NCBI RefSeq assembly: GCF_026626705.1
Contig: NZ_JAPNKC010000001.1
Location: 11,246,001-11,310,000, forward strand
DNA from: Pyxidicoccus sp. MSG2
GTDB lineage: Bacteria; Myxococcota; Myxococcia; Myxococcales; Myxococcaceae
Direction: 5' to 3'
Length of the DNA: 64,000 nt
Made by a program: the position numbers and the translations under genes. Positions 47,011 to 56,449 of this stretch are shown here, one piece after another; positions within the stretch are counted from its first letter, which is position 1, and every line of letters starts with the position of its first letter. Under the pieces are notes generated by a model, which saw only the letters and a list, made by a program, of their open reading frames with translations, searched no databases and had not been told where the DNA came from.

Positions 47011-48488
47011 GGCTCCGGGCGCTGCTCCTGCTGCTGCTTTCCGGATGTGGCCCGGTCCAGGCTCCGCGCGGACCCCATGAGCGGCATGAGCCGTTCGTGG
47101 AGTGGCGGACGGGGCTGCTGGCGGGGGCACGCCCTACCTCTCCCTCGGCGACACCGCCGCGCTTCGCCGCTGGCGAGCCGGTGGAGTCGGTCGTGTCGCC
47201 GGAGGGGAGCTTCCGGATTCACTTCTCCCGCTCGGGGCCCAACGCCGTGCCGGCCGCGGACGTGGATGGCAATGGCGTCCCGGACGCGGTGGACACCGTC
47301 GCCCGCGCCTATGACCGGGTCGCGGACTTCTACGCCGGGCTGGGCTTCCTGCGGCCGCCGGATGACGCCTGGGTGGGCGAGGACGCCGGCGGCGATGGCC
47401 GCTTCGACGTCTACCTGGTGGACTTCGCGGGGCGAGCGGACGGGGCCTTCCGGCTGGACGGCTGCGTGGGCGAGTCCACGCAGTGCACCGGGCACATGCT
47501 CGAGGAGAACGACTTCGCGGGCTACGGCTACGACTCGTACGAGGAGGCGGTGGCCGTGCTGGCGAGCCACGAGTTCTTCCATGCCGTGCAGGCCGCCTAT
47601 CACCCGGATCTGGGCAGTGTGGCGTCGGAGGGCACCGCGGTCTGGGCGAGCGAGCGCTTCGAGCCCGCCCTGGATGACCTGGAGCACTTCACCGTTTCGT
47701 ACCTGGCGCGCCCGGACCGCAGCCTCGTGCTGGACCCGGAGGGGCCCGCGGTGTCCTTCAGCTACGGAGCCGGCCTCTACTTCCAGTTCCTCGGCGAGCG
47801 CTTCGGGGACGGAGTCCTCCGCTCGCTGTGGGAGGAGAGCGTCCGGACGCCGGACGTCCGCTGGCCGGTGCTGGTGGACACGTCCCTGCGCCGCGACTGG
47901 GGGGCGGACTTCGACACCGCCTTCGCCGAGTTCGCCCTGTGGAACCTCTCCACCGGCGCGAGGGCGGGGCAGGTCCCTGGTTATGCGCGCGGTGGGGGCT
48001 ATGCGGCGTTGAGCGTCTCCGACAGGACGCTGCCCATGGACGAGCCGTCCGTGCGGGTGGCGGCCGCGTCGACGCGCTATTTCGAGGTGGCGGGAGGCGC
48101 GCGGACGGTGTCCGCGGTCTTCGAGCCCGAGGCGGGCGAGCCTCCCGGCGGAGCCCACCTGCTGGTGGCGGCGGTGACGGCCGACGCCGTGCTCCGGGTC
48201 TCCCGGGCGGACGGGCTCGGAGTCCTGTCCGCGAAGGTCGACGCCGAGGACGCGGCGCAGGTGGTGGTCGCGGTGGTGGACGGCCGGGTGGAGGGACTGG
48301 GGCGCTATGGCCGCTTGTGCATCACCGGCGAAGCCTCCGGTGCACCCTGTGTCGCGGTGCAGCCGGGTCCCGATGGGGGCCCGTCGTCCGAAGAGGGCGG
48401 CGGCTGTGGGGCCGCGCCCGGCGGGCCGACCTGGGCCTGGCTGGTGCTCCTCGGCGCATGGCTGGCCCGTGGAAAACGAAGACCGTGA
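47007..48488 (+). CDS. MYXO-CTERM-type secreted zinc metalloprotease-like protein
   Basis: The protein has 493 residues from ATG 47007, coupled to hmuY by an ATGA overlap. The signal is MRLRALLLLLLSGC. A calcium-type DVDGNGVPDAVD loop and a zinc site ASHEFFHAVQAAYHPD (HExxH) with a downstream E in SVASEGTAVWASE fit a gluzincin-like metallopeptidase. The end is GGGCGAAPGGPTWAW, LVLLGAWLARGKRRP: a Cys, a hydrophobic helix and a basic end, as in the MYXO-CTERM surface-sorting tail. With hmuY it could release haem from host or prey proteins. Confidence 0.8.
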   Translation: MRLRALLLLLLSGCGPVQAPRGPHERHEPFVEWRTGLLAGARPTSPSATPPRFAAGEPVESVVSPEGSFRIHFSRSGPNAVPAADVDGNGVPDAVDTVARAYDRVADFYAGLGFLRPPDDAWVGEDAGGDGRFDVYLVDFAGRADGAFRLDGCVGESTQCTGHMLEENDFAGYGYDSYEEAVAVLASHEFFHAVQAAYHPDLGSVASEGTAVWASERFEPALDDLEHFTVSYLARPDRSLVLDPEGPAVSFSYGAGLYFQFLGERFGDGVLRSLWEESVRTPDVRWPVLVDTSLRRDWGADFDTAFAEFALWNLSTGARAGQVPGYARGGGYAALSVSDRTLPMDEPSVRVAAASTRYFEVAGGARTVSAVFEPEAGEPPGGAHLLVAAVTADAVLRVSRADGLGVLSAKVDAEDAAQVVVAVVDGRVEGLGRYGRLCITGEASGAPCVAVQPGPDGGPSSEEGGGCGAAPGGPTWAWLVLLGAWLARGKRRP

Positions 48489-48580
48489 ACAACCAGCATT
48501 CGCGCATCTGTCCGTAGTTCCTCCATGGAACGCCCCGCCTGTGTGTCCCCTCCAGGCCGGGCCTTGTTGGAGGAACCCCC

Positions 48581-50854
48581 ATGTCCAGACGTGAAAGTCG
48601 CAGTTGCTGGGTGATGTTGGCGGCCGCACTGGCGTCGAGCCCGGCCTTCGCGGATGACGACATCACGAACGTCGTTGCCGCTGACCGTCATCCGGTCCCC
48701 GCCGTCCGCGAGACCCAGTACCGCAATCGAATTGCACAGGAGCTGGGAGGAGGCGGATGGCAGGTCTTCCTCGGAGACCTGCACACCCACCCCCGAGGCC
48801 ATTCGAAGAACGAGAACGCGACGCTGGACTTCACCCCGCAGATTCGCCGCAGCGAGGTGCTCCTGAACGCCTTCCGCCACGGCTATGACTTCTTCGGGAC
48901 CAGCAACCACACCACGTCGTGGGAGGACTATGACGAGAACGACCCCATCTCCGAGCTGAGCCCGGAGTTGGACGCCAATGGCCAGCCCCAGCTCCTCATC
49001 ACCACCGGCCTGGAGAGCTACGTCGGCCCCGACACCGACGGGAAGGGCTCCTCCCACGACTACCACTTCAACAGCTTCAACCGGCACGTCCACCTGAACT
49101 CGGACTCCGCCTGGCAGTGGCACCACGAAATCCTCAACAACTACTCGGACGACCCACTGCTCAGCACCCACGTGTCGTTGAACCACCCGAGCCCTGAAGT
49201 CTGGTTCACCCTGCCCACCGAGCCGGACCGCCGCCAGAACGTGCGCAACGCCATCGAGCTCGTCGAGTTCAACGGGCTCCCCACGTACTTCGAAATCCTG
49301 CGTCGGGGCTTCCGCGTCTCCCCCATCTCCGACTCGGACGCGCACGCCACCACCCGCGAACAGCTGGCCTACGAGTTCCTCGACCACAACCCGGACGGCT
49401 CCTTCGTGAGGCCGTTCATCAACGAGCCCGGCGTCCCTCGCGAGAAGACCACCGGCAACGACGTGGCCCAGGGCCGGGCCGGCGTCGTGCTCCCACCCGG
49501 CACGCCGTGGAATTTCGCCAACTTCCTGACGGCGCTGCGCAACCGCTGGACGTTCAGTACGGCCCTGCCCGCCGCCTCCGGGTTCTTCACCGTCAACGGC
49601 CGCGCCATGGGCGCCGAGTTCACCCGCGGCTCCGCCGAGCGGCGGCTCGACTTCACCGTGTGGGGCACCACGAAGGACGGCTCCGGCGGCGGCGGCAACG
49701 AGTGGACGAAGCTCCAGGTCTGGAACCCCTACGAGCCCGACGAACCCGTCAAGGAAATCCCCTACAGCAATCCAGCCCTCGTCGACCTGCGCGAGGCCTT
49801 CTCGCTCACGCCCTACGCGCCCATCTACGTCGTCACGCTCACCCAGAACTGGCTCGGCGCCGAGGTCGTCATGGCGCCCATCTGGGTCACCAACCCCATC
49901 GCCAAACCCACCATCTCCTTCGAGCAGCCCGTCATCCCCAACCGGCAGACCGTGCCCATGCTGTTCATCAGCGGAGGCGGCGACTCGCTCCTGCTCCAGC
50001 GCTCGGTCCGTGGCCCGACCTTCAATGACTGGCAGACCGTCGCGACCCTCCCCAACAACTATTACTACCCCCTGGACCCCGCCATCCTGCCGACGAGCAG
50101 TTACTGGCGGGTGGTGGACCCCTATCAGCCGAAGGTCATCTCCAACGTGGCGCAGCTGACCGTCGCGAATGGCATCACCGTCGACCAGCCCTACCTGCCG
50201 ACCCCGCCGCACGACGGCGTCAACGTCAGCATCTCCTGGTCCCACCCGACACCGCTGACGGTGGACTACTACGCCTCGCGCAACAACGGAGCGACCTGGA
50301 CCAAGGTGGGCGAGGAAATCGTCCCGACGACGTCCCGCTACTGGAACTTCTACACGGGCGGCTTCGGCAACTCGAACGTCATCATCAAGGTCGTGGACCG
50401 CAACGACACGGGCCGCGTCGGCGTCACCGCGCCCTTCTTCGTCGACCCGCAGGTCGAGACACGGATTCCCGCGACGTCCAACAACGCCACCATCAACGCC
50501 ATCGCCGCCCACACCGTGACGGACAGCAACACCGGCTCCTGCTGGTCGACGAGCAACGGCAACGAGCAGTCGGTGTACATCGACCTGGGACAGCAGCACC
50601 TCGTCAAGCGGATGGAGGTCCTCTTCGGCACCAATCCGCCGGGCTGGTACATGGGCACGAGCCTCAATGGAACCAGTTGGAACATGCAGGACAGCGGCTC
50701 GCTGACGTACACGTCCAATCCGCAGCTGGTCAGGGACTACAGCCAGCGCTCCGGTGGCGGGCTGACGGCGCGCTACATCCGGTTCTACGCGTCGGGGACG
50801 TTCCCGGGCCTCACCAGTTCCTCCAGCATCTGTGACGCCCGCTTCTACCGGTAG
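48581..50854 (+). CDS. Secreted PHP-like metal-dependent hydrolase with discoidin domain
   Basis: The protein has 757 residues; GGAGGAACCCCC precedes ATG 48581. A signal peptide (WVMLAAALASSPAFADDD) comes first. Metal-binding blocks of a PHP-type domain are GDLHTHPRGHSKNENAT, FFGTSNHTT, DYHFNSFNRHVH and SPISDSDAHATTREQL. The middle is beta-rich and the last ~140 residues form an F5/8-type (discoidin) sugar-binding domain: SCWSTSNGNEQSVYIDLGQQ, VKRMEVLFG and RYIRFYASGT. It is a surface or extracellular phosphoesterase-like enzyme; substrate unknown. Confidence 0.8.
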   Translation: MSRRESRSCWVMLAAALASSPAFADDDITNVVAADRHPVPAVRETQYRNRIAQELGGGGWQVFLGDLHTHPRGHSKNENATLDFTPQIRRSEVLLNAFRHGYDFFGTSNHTTSWEDYDENDPISELSPELDANGQPQLLITTGLESYVGPDTDGKGSSHDYHFNSFNRHVHLNSDSAWQWHHEILNNYSDDPLLSTHVSLNHPSPEVWFTLPTEPDRRQNVRNAIELVEFNGLPTYFEILRRGFRVSPISDSDAHATTREQLAYEFLDHNPDGSFVRPFINEPGVPREKTTGNDVAQGRAGVVLPPGTPWNFANFLTALRNRWTFSTALPAASGFFTVNGRAMGAEFTRGSAERRLDFTVWGTTKDGSGGGGNEWTKLQVWNPYEPDEPVKEIPYSNPALVDLREAFSLTPYAPIYVVTLTQNWLGAEVVMAPIWVTNPIAKPTISFEQPVIPNRQTVPMLFISGGGDSLLLQRSVRGPTFNDWQTVATLPNNYYYPLDPAILPTSSYWRVVDPYQPKVISNVAQLTVANGITVDQPYLPTPPHDGVNVSISWSHPTPLTVDYYASRNNGATWTKVGEEIVPTTSRYWNFYTGGFGNSNVIIKVVDRNDTGRVGVTAPFFVDPQVETRIPATSNNATINAIAAHTVTDSNTGSCWSTSNGNEQSVYIDLGQQHLVKRMEVLFGTNPPGWYMGTSLNGTSWNMQDSGSLTYTSNPQLVRDYSQRSGGGLTARYIRFYASGTFPGLTSSSSICDARFYR

Positions 50855-51043
50855 CGGCTCGCGACTGGAACGGCACCCGTCCGTCGTCAAGACGCCCAAG
50901 CCCGGACGAGGCGGGCAGGCCGAGGCAGGGCTGGCTCGGCTACCGCCGGAGGGGCCATCCAGTCCCGAGCACGCCTGGGTGCTCTGCCCGCGTCCCACGC
51001 ATGGGGTGGCGGGCCGAGCACTGCGTGGCTCCCACCCGGCCAC

Positions 51044-54000
51044 ATGCGTACCTTGTGGCTACGTCCCTCGAGGCACCGTGCAATGGAGCCGCACCCCCTT
51101 GATGAGTCCCCGTCGGATCCTCCTGCCCGGGAACGCGGTCTGGAGGGCCTGTCCGCACTGGAGCTGGCGGAGACACTGGAGGAGGGCTTCATCGCGGTGG
51201 ATGCCACCGGCCACATCCAGGCGGTGAATCCGGCCGCCGAGCGGCTCCTCCATGCTCCCCGGGCCCAGTTGCTCGGCCGTGCGCTGGCCTCGCTCTCCGA
51301 CGAGGCGGCCCACGCCTGGTCCAGGGGAACACCGGCGACGCTCACCCTCTGCGTGGGCGCCCCCGGGCAGAAGCTCGAACTGCGGCTTCATCCGCGGCGC
51401 GGCCAGGGTTGGCTCTTCCTGCGTGCCACCCACCAGGGGCACGAGCCCCAGGCGGAGGTGTCGTGCGAGGAGTCGCGCAAGTGGCTCCAACTGGTGCTGA
51501 GCCACGCCCCCGTGCTCCTGTTCTCGTTCGACAGGCGGGGCGTCCTCACCCATGCCGAGGGAAAGGGGCACGAGGGCCTCGGGGTGCCGTCCGGGCAATT
51601 CGTCGGCACCTCCCTGTTCGAGCTCTACCGGGACGTCGACTGGGTCATCGACAGCGCCCGGCGGGCGTTGGGGGGCGAGGAGGTGTCGGTGGCGGGGCAG
51701 GTGCGCGAGACGTGGTTCGACGTGCACTACACGCCCGTCCGTGATGCCAGCGGGCAGGTGGACCGCGTCATTGGCGTGGCCACCGACGTCACCGAGCGGG
51801 AGCGGGCCATCCACGTCCTCCGCCACCAGCAGTCGGTGCTCCGGTACGTCATCGCCAACGTGCCCCACGCCGTCTTCTGGAAGGACCGTCAGGGGCGCTT
51901 CCTGGGCGGCAACCAGAACTTCATCCATGACACCGGCGTTGGCAGCCTGGAGAACCTCGTCGGCAAGACGGACTTCGACGTGTGGAGCAAGCCGGAAGAG
52001 GCGGAGTTCTTCGTCAAGATCGACCGGGAGGTGATGGAACAGGGCCGGTCGTTCCATGACATCGAGGAGCCGGTGCTCCGCGCGGACGGCTCGCAGCGCA
52101 CGCTGCTGACCAGCAAGGTCCCCATCCGGGACGAGTCCGGGAACGTCACGGGCCTGCTGGGCATCTACGTGGACATCACCGCGCGCAAGCGGCTGGAGCT
52201 GGAGCTGGAGAAGGCGAAAGAGGCCGCCGAGAACGCCGCGCGCGCCAAGAGCGAATTCCTCACCGTGATGAGCCATGAGCTGCGCACGCCGCTGACCCTC
52301 ATCCTGGGTCCCCTGGGCTCGCTGCTCACCTCCCGCGCCAGCGAGCTGACGGAGCACGTCCGCGCGGACCTCGAGCGCATCCACGGCAACGCCGTGCGGC
52401 TCTTCCAACTGGTCGACGACATCCTGGATCACCAGAAGGTGGAGGCCGGTCGGATGCCGGTCGACCGGCAGCCTCTGGACGTGGCGGCCTGCGTGGCGGG
52501 CATCGTGGAGGACGCCCGGCCCGCGGCGAGCGTGCGGGGGCTCGACCTGGGCTTCGAGGCGGCCTCCGGGCTCGGCACGCTGATGCTGGACGGGCGCAAG
52601 TTCGAGAAGATCGTCGTCAACCTCCTGGGCAACGCCCTCAAGTTCACGCCCTCCGGGGGACGGGTGACGGTGTCCCTGCGGCGGGCGGAGGACGACCTGG
52701 AGCTGGCGGTCCGCGACACCGGGCCGGGGATTCCCCAGGACAAGCGGGAGCTCATCTTCCAGCGCTTCCAGCAGCTCGACGGCTCCGCCACACGCAAGCA
52801 CGAGGGCACGGGCATGGGCCTGGCCATCGTGAAGGAGCTCGCGGAGCTGATGGGGGGCCACGTCGCCGTGCGGAGCGAGCCTGGCGCTGGCGCGTGCTTC
52901 ACCGTGAGGCTGCCGCGGGCCGGGGTGGTGGCCCACGTCCCGGCAGAGGCATGCAGCACGGCGACTGTCTCGCCCCGGGAGGGCGCCTTTTCGCGGTTCG
53001 CCGTTCCGGCGGTGCCCCAGGTCGTGCCCCGGCGACCCGCGCATCCGGCTCCGCGCCTGCTCGTCGCCGACGACAACGCGGGCATGCGGGCGTACCTGGC
53101 GGAGCTGCTGGCCGATGAGTACGAGCTGGAGCTGGTGGAGAACGGCCGCGAGGCGTGGGAGGCGGTGCAGCGGCACAGGCCGGACGTCGTCGTGTCGGAC
53201 CTCATGATGCCGGAGGTGGACGGCATCGAGCTGACGGCCCGGCTCAAGGCGGACGCGCGGTACCGGGACGTGCCCATCATCCTGCTGACGGCCAAGACGC
53301 ATCGCGAGGATGTGGTCGGGGGCCTGGACGCAGGTGCGGACGACTACCTGGGCAAGCCTTTCAGTCCCTCGGAGCTGAGGGCGCGGGTGCGCGCCGCCGT
53401 ACGGCTCCACCAGGTCTATCTGGAGCTGCGCGATACGCAGGAACAGGTCGTCGAGAGCGCCCGGCGCGCCGCGGTCGGCACCCTGGTGTCGGGGCTCTCC
53501 CACGAGCTGAACAACCCGCTCGCCGTCATCCGGATGAACGCGCAGATGCTCTGCAGGCACTCGACGGACCCGGCGGGCCTGCACCGGGCGCTGCACGCCA
53601 TCGAGCGGCAGTCACAGCGCTGCTCTCAGGTGCTGAAGGCCCTGCTGGAGTTCTCGCGCCAGGTGGCCGCCGCGCGCGAGTCGTTCCAGACGGAGGTGTT
53701 GGTGGACCGGGTGCTCGACACCCTTCGCCCCGAGGCCCGGCGGCGCGACGTCCGCCTGGAGACGGTGCTTCCCCCGTCCGGCGCCCCCTGGGTCCACGTG
53801 AATGCGGCGGAGGTGGAGTCTGCCTTGGGCAACGTGGTGACCAACGCGCTGGAGGTGAGCGCGCCGGGGGCGACGGTCCAGGTCGAGGTGCGCGCTCTCG
53901 AGCGAGGCGGCAGGAACGGAGTGGAGTTGACGGTGCGCGACAGCGGACCCGGCATTCCCGCGCACGTGCTGCCGCACGTCTTCGACCCCTTCTTCACGAC

Positions 54001-54151
54001 GAAGCCACCGGGGCAGGGCATGGGGCTGGGCCTGGCGCTCGCACGCCGGTTCATCGACAGCCAGGGAGGCGCCGTCCAGGTCGAGAGCGAGGAGGGCCAC
54101 GGAACCGGGGTTCGCCTCTGGATACCGGCAAAGGCAGGGGGGGAGCCCTGA
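51044..54151 (+). CDS. Hybrid sensor histidine kinase with two kinase modules around a receiver
   Basis: The protein has 1035 residues from ATG 51044 (ATG 51083 also possible). Three PAS-like domains span residues ~30-380 (GFIAVDATGHIQAVNPAAER, VLLFSFDRRGVLTHAEGKG, FWKDRQGRFLGGNQNFIHD). Kinase one has FLTVMSHELRTPLTLILGPL, N box NLLGNALKF and GTGMGLAIVKELAELMGG. A receiver follows (LLVADDNAGMRA, VVSDLMMPEVDG, ILLTAKT, GKPF). Kinase two has TLVSGLSHELNNPLAVIRMN, NVVTNALEVS and GQGMGLGLALARRFIDSQGG. No membrane segment is evident. Its stop overlaps the next response regulator's start (TGATG). Confidence 0.92.
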   Translation: MRTLWLRPSRHRAMEPHPLDESPSDPPARERGLEGLSALELAETLEEGFIAVDATGHIQAVNPAAERLLHAPRAQLLGRALASLSDEAAHAWSRGTPATLTLCVGAPGQKLELRLHPRRGQGWLFLRATHQGHEPQAEVSCEESRKWLQLVLSHAPVLLFSFDRRGVLTHAEGKGHEGLGVPSGQFVGTSLFELYRDVDWVIDSARRALGGEEVSVAGQVRETWFDVHYTPVRDASGQVDRVIGVATDVTERERAIHVLRHQQSVLRYVIANVPHAVFWKDRQGRFLGGNQNFIHDTGVGSLENLVGKTDFDVWSKPEEAEFFVKIDREVMEQGRSFHDIEEPVLRADGSQRTLLTSKVPIRDESGNVTGLLGIYVDITARKRLELELEKAKEAAENAARAKSEFLTVMSHELRTPLTLILGPLGSLLTSRASELTEHVRADLERIHGNAVRLFQLVDDILDHQKVEAGRMPVDRQPLDVAACVAGIVEDARPAASVRGLDLGFEAASGLGTLMLDGRKFEKIVVNLLGNALKFTPSGGRVTVSLRRAEDDLELAVRDTGPGIPQDKRELIFQRFQQLDGSATRKHEGTGMGLAIVKELAELMGGHVAVRSEPGAGACFTVRLPRAGVVAHVPAEACSTATVSPREGAFSRFAVPAVPQVVPRRPAHPAPRLLVADDNAGMRAYLAELLADEYELELVENGREAWEAVQRHRPDVVVSDLMMPEVDGIELTARLKADARYRDVPIILLTAKTHREDVVGGLDAGADDYLGKPFSPSELRARVRAAVRLHQVYLELRDTQEQVVESARRAAVGTLVSGLSHELNNPLAVIRMNAQMLCRHSTDPAGLHRALHAIERQSQRCSQVLKALLEFSRQVAAARESFQTEVLVDRVLDTLRPEARRRDVRLETVLPPSGAPWVHVNAAEVESALGNVVTNALEVSAPGATVQVEVRALERGGRNGVELTVRDSGPGIPAHVLPHVFDPFFTTKPPGQGMGLGLALARRFIDSQGGAVQVESEEGHGTGVRLWIPAKAGGEP

Positions 54152-54555
54152 TGATCGGCGTCCCAGAGCCGCCGCCACCCGTGGGTGGCGCGCGCGAGCA
54201 CATCCTGGTGGTCGACGACGAGGAGGACATCCGCGACGCGCTGGCGACGATTCTCTCGCTCGAGGGCTACGACGTGAGCACCGCGGACCGCGGCGCCTCG
54301 GCGTTGGCCATGGTGGAGGCCCGGCACTTCGACCTGGTGATTTCAGACCTGAGGATGCCCGGCATGGATGGCGTGGAGACGCTGGTGCGGCTGAAGCGGC
54401 TCCGTCCAGACCTGCAGGTCATCATCGCCACGGGCTACGCTTCCGCTGAAACCGCGCTCCGCTGCAGGCTCGAGGGCGCGTACGACTACATCTCCAAGCC
54501 CTTCGACATGGATGACCTGCTGAGCCTCGTGCGCAGGGCCATCGAGGCCGACTGA
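54151..54555 (+). CDS. Single-domain response regulator
   Basis: The protein has 134 residues. Receiver motifs: HILVVDDEEDIRDAL, phospho-Asp in LVISDLRMPGMDG, T in IIATGYAS and K in YISKPFDMDD. There is no output domain, so it works through protein contact. The start overlaps the upstream kinase stop, making it the likely partner. Confidence 0.92.
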   Translation: MIGVPEPPPPVGGAREHILVVDDEEDIRDALATILSLEGYDVSTADRGASALAMVEARHFDLVISDLRMPGMDGVETLVRLKRLRPDLQVIIATGYASAETALRCRLEGAYDYISKPFDMDDLLSLVRRAIEAD

Positions 54556-54612
54556 GGCGAGCGGGGCACGCGCGGGCCCCCGATTCTTTCGGGAGCCGCG
54601 CGGCGCCGGCCT

Positions 54613-56229
54613 CTACCGCCTGATGCGCACCGTGACGGAGGTGAACACCTCGACGCTCTGTCCGTCGACCTGGACGAAGCTGCTCGTGTAGCCCACCGGC
54701 TTGATGAAGAGGCCGCTGGCTGCGTGCTCATTGACGGATCTGGCGCTGAACCGCGCCATCGTCCACGTACCCATGTTCATGCCTGTGCAACCCTCGCACT
54801 TGGGGGCGAGGTACACGATGACCGTGCCGCCCTCAATCTGGTTCGTGGCGTTGAGGCTCGGCTTCGGTACGGCGATGAACAGCCGCTGTTTGGGCTCGGT
54901 ATTGGGAATCTCCCAGACCGCGCCCAGCGGGAGGCTGCTGGCGACCTCGGCATTGCTTCCCACCGGACGGAGGGTGACGTCGATGTATCCACCGTTGTCG
55001 ATGGCCGAGTTGACCTTGATGAGCTCCTCCTTCTTCGTCCACCCCAGCCAGTGGAGCTGCGGGAGGTTGTAGTTATCCGACGAGAACTTGCCCATGTACG
55101 TGCTCGAGTCGCCGTAGGGGACGAACTCGTCGGACAACGGGGCTCCCGCGTTGCCGTGCGCGAGGCCGAGGACGTGCCCGGTCTCGTGGGTGTAGTCCCG
55201 GAGCAGGTTGCCATTGAGGTAGATGCTGCGCTCACCGGCTCTCGAGGTGGGACACAGCCCGCTGGGCATCGAATACACGGTCAGGAACGCGCTCGATTTG
55301 GCTTGCTGGACGGCCAGTTTCTTCGCCGCTTCGCAGTTGCTGCCCGCCGTCACGGCCACGGTCTGCGAAGCGACGCTCGCCAGGCCCACCTGGTTGTGAG
55401 ACGCGACGGCGAAGAAGTCGTCGTACATCTCGTGGACCCTGCTCACGATGGAGTCCATCGAGGGCGTGGTCCTGCCCGCGAGGGTGACGCGGACGACCTT
55501 GACGGTATGCTTCCGGTTGATGGCGCCCAGTTCGATGTTGTCGTTCTCGACGCACGTCAACTCCCCGGCGGCGCAGTCGTAGCGGTGCTCCGATGGCGGC
55601 GCCCCGACGTCCTGAATCCGGAACGAGCGCACGTTGTCGTTCGCGTTGGTGCCGTTCCCGAACGAGGTCCCACAGAGGTTCGTGTCGGTCTGCACGGTGA
55701 CCGAGGCCCCGGTACAGCCCACACCGGCATGGAGCGTCACGGCCTTGCCGATCGGAACGTCGACCCAGGAGGCGCCAGCGGCCTGCGCGAGCGTGTAGCA
55801 GCCGTTGGACTCGGCCTCCTGAATCACCTGGGAGATGCCATTGCAGCTCACGCGCACGCGGACGAGCGGTGGGCGCGGGGTGATGAGCTGCTCGCGCAGC
55901 GCGGGCCAGTTGGCCGCCGTGCAGTTGCCTGACTGCACCTCATCGAGGAAGAAGCCGTCCTCGAGCTCCGCGTGCTCGTAGGTCGCGCACGCCTCCCACA
56001 GCTCGCTCCAGTGAGCCCAGTCGCAGGTCCCCGCGTTGGCATACGTCTCGACGCACGCGAGCGACGCCTCGAGCGCCGGGGAGATGACCGCCTGACGGGT
56101 GGACGCGACGGACGCCTCGGTGCCGGTGCCGCCGGGCTGTTCGTGGGCGGGCTGCTCCCACTCTTCTCCCAGGCACCCTGACACCAGCGCTCCGCACAGC
56201 ACGACGCCCGTCATGGACAGCTTGCGCAT
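54613..56229 (-). CDS. Gametolysin-like (M11) secreted zinc metalloprotease
   Basis: The protein has 538 residues from ATG 56229, with GGGAGACGT upstream. The signal peptide ends in a lipobox (VVLCGALVSGC). The zinc site is YTHETGHVLGLAHGN, the HExxHxxGxxH motif of metzincins. Supporting features are SRVHEMYDDFFAVAS, SSAFLTVYSMPSGL and QLHWLGWTKKEELIKV. The N-terminal third has several Cys and a beta-strand-rich region with VTLHAGVGCTGASVTV. It could digest prey or matrix proteins. Confidence 0.85.
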   Translation of the reverse strand: MRKLSMTGVVLCGALVSGCLGEEWEQPAHEQPGGTGTEASVASTRQAVISPALEASLACVETYANAGTCDWAHWSELWEACATYEHAELEDGFFLDEVQSGNCTAANWPALREQLITPRPPLVRVRVSCNGISQVIQEAESNGCYTLAQAAGASWVDVPIGKAVTLHAGVGCTGASVTVQTDTNLCGTSFGNGTNANDNVRSFRIQDVGAPPSEHRYDCAAGELTCVENDNIELGAINRKHTVKVVRVTLAGRTTPSMDSIVSRVHEMYDDFFAVASHNQVGLASVASQTVAVTAGSNCEAAKKLAVQQAKSSAFLTVYSMPSGLCPTSRAGERSIYLNGNLLRDYTHETGHVLGLAHGNAGAPLSDEFVPYGDSSTYMGKFSSDNYNLPQLHWLGWTKKEELIKVNSAIDNGGYIDVTLRPVGSNAEVASSLPLGAVWEIPNTEPKQRLFIAVPKPSLNATNQIEGGTVIVYLAPKCEGCTGMNMGTWTMARFSARSVNEHAASGLFIKPVGYTSSFVQVDGQSVEVFTSVTVRIRR

Positions 56230-56449
56230 ACGTCTCCCGCTTGCAGCCCGTGGCTGCATGACACTGCGCAGCAGTCGCAGTGGCGTGGCTGTTGAAATTC
56301 GATGAAATCAACAGCTCTTACGGGATTTTCTCGAAAATAGCGACGGGCGGTGGAGGTGCCTCACCGTCACCGCCGGATGCAACCCACCCCGGCGAAGCAG
56401 CAGGGCGGCCGGTCCTCCCATCCGGGAGCCCGGGCGCTCGACGCGACCA

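Noticed and set aside
45829..47130. Long minus-strand open frame opposite the HmuY/protease genes
   Set aside because: Its codon bias and composition are those of a shadow of the two plus-strand genes, with no start signal or recognisable motif.
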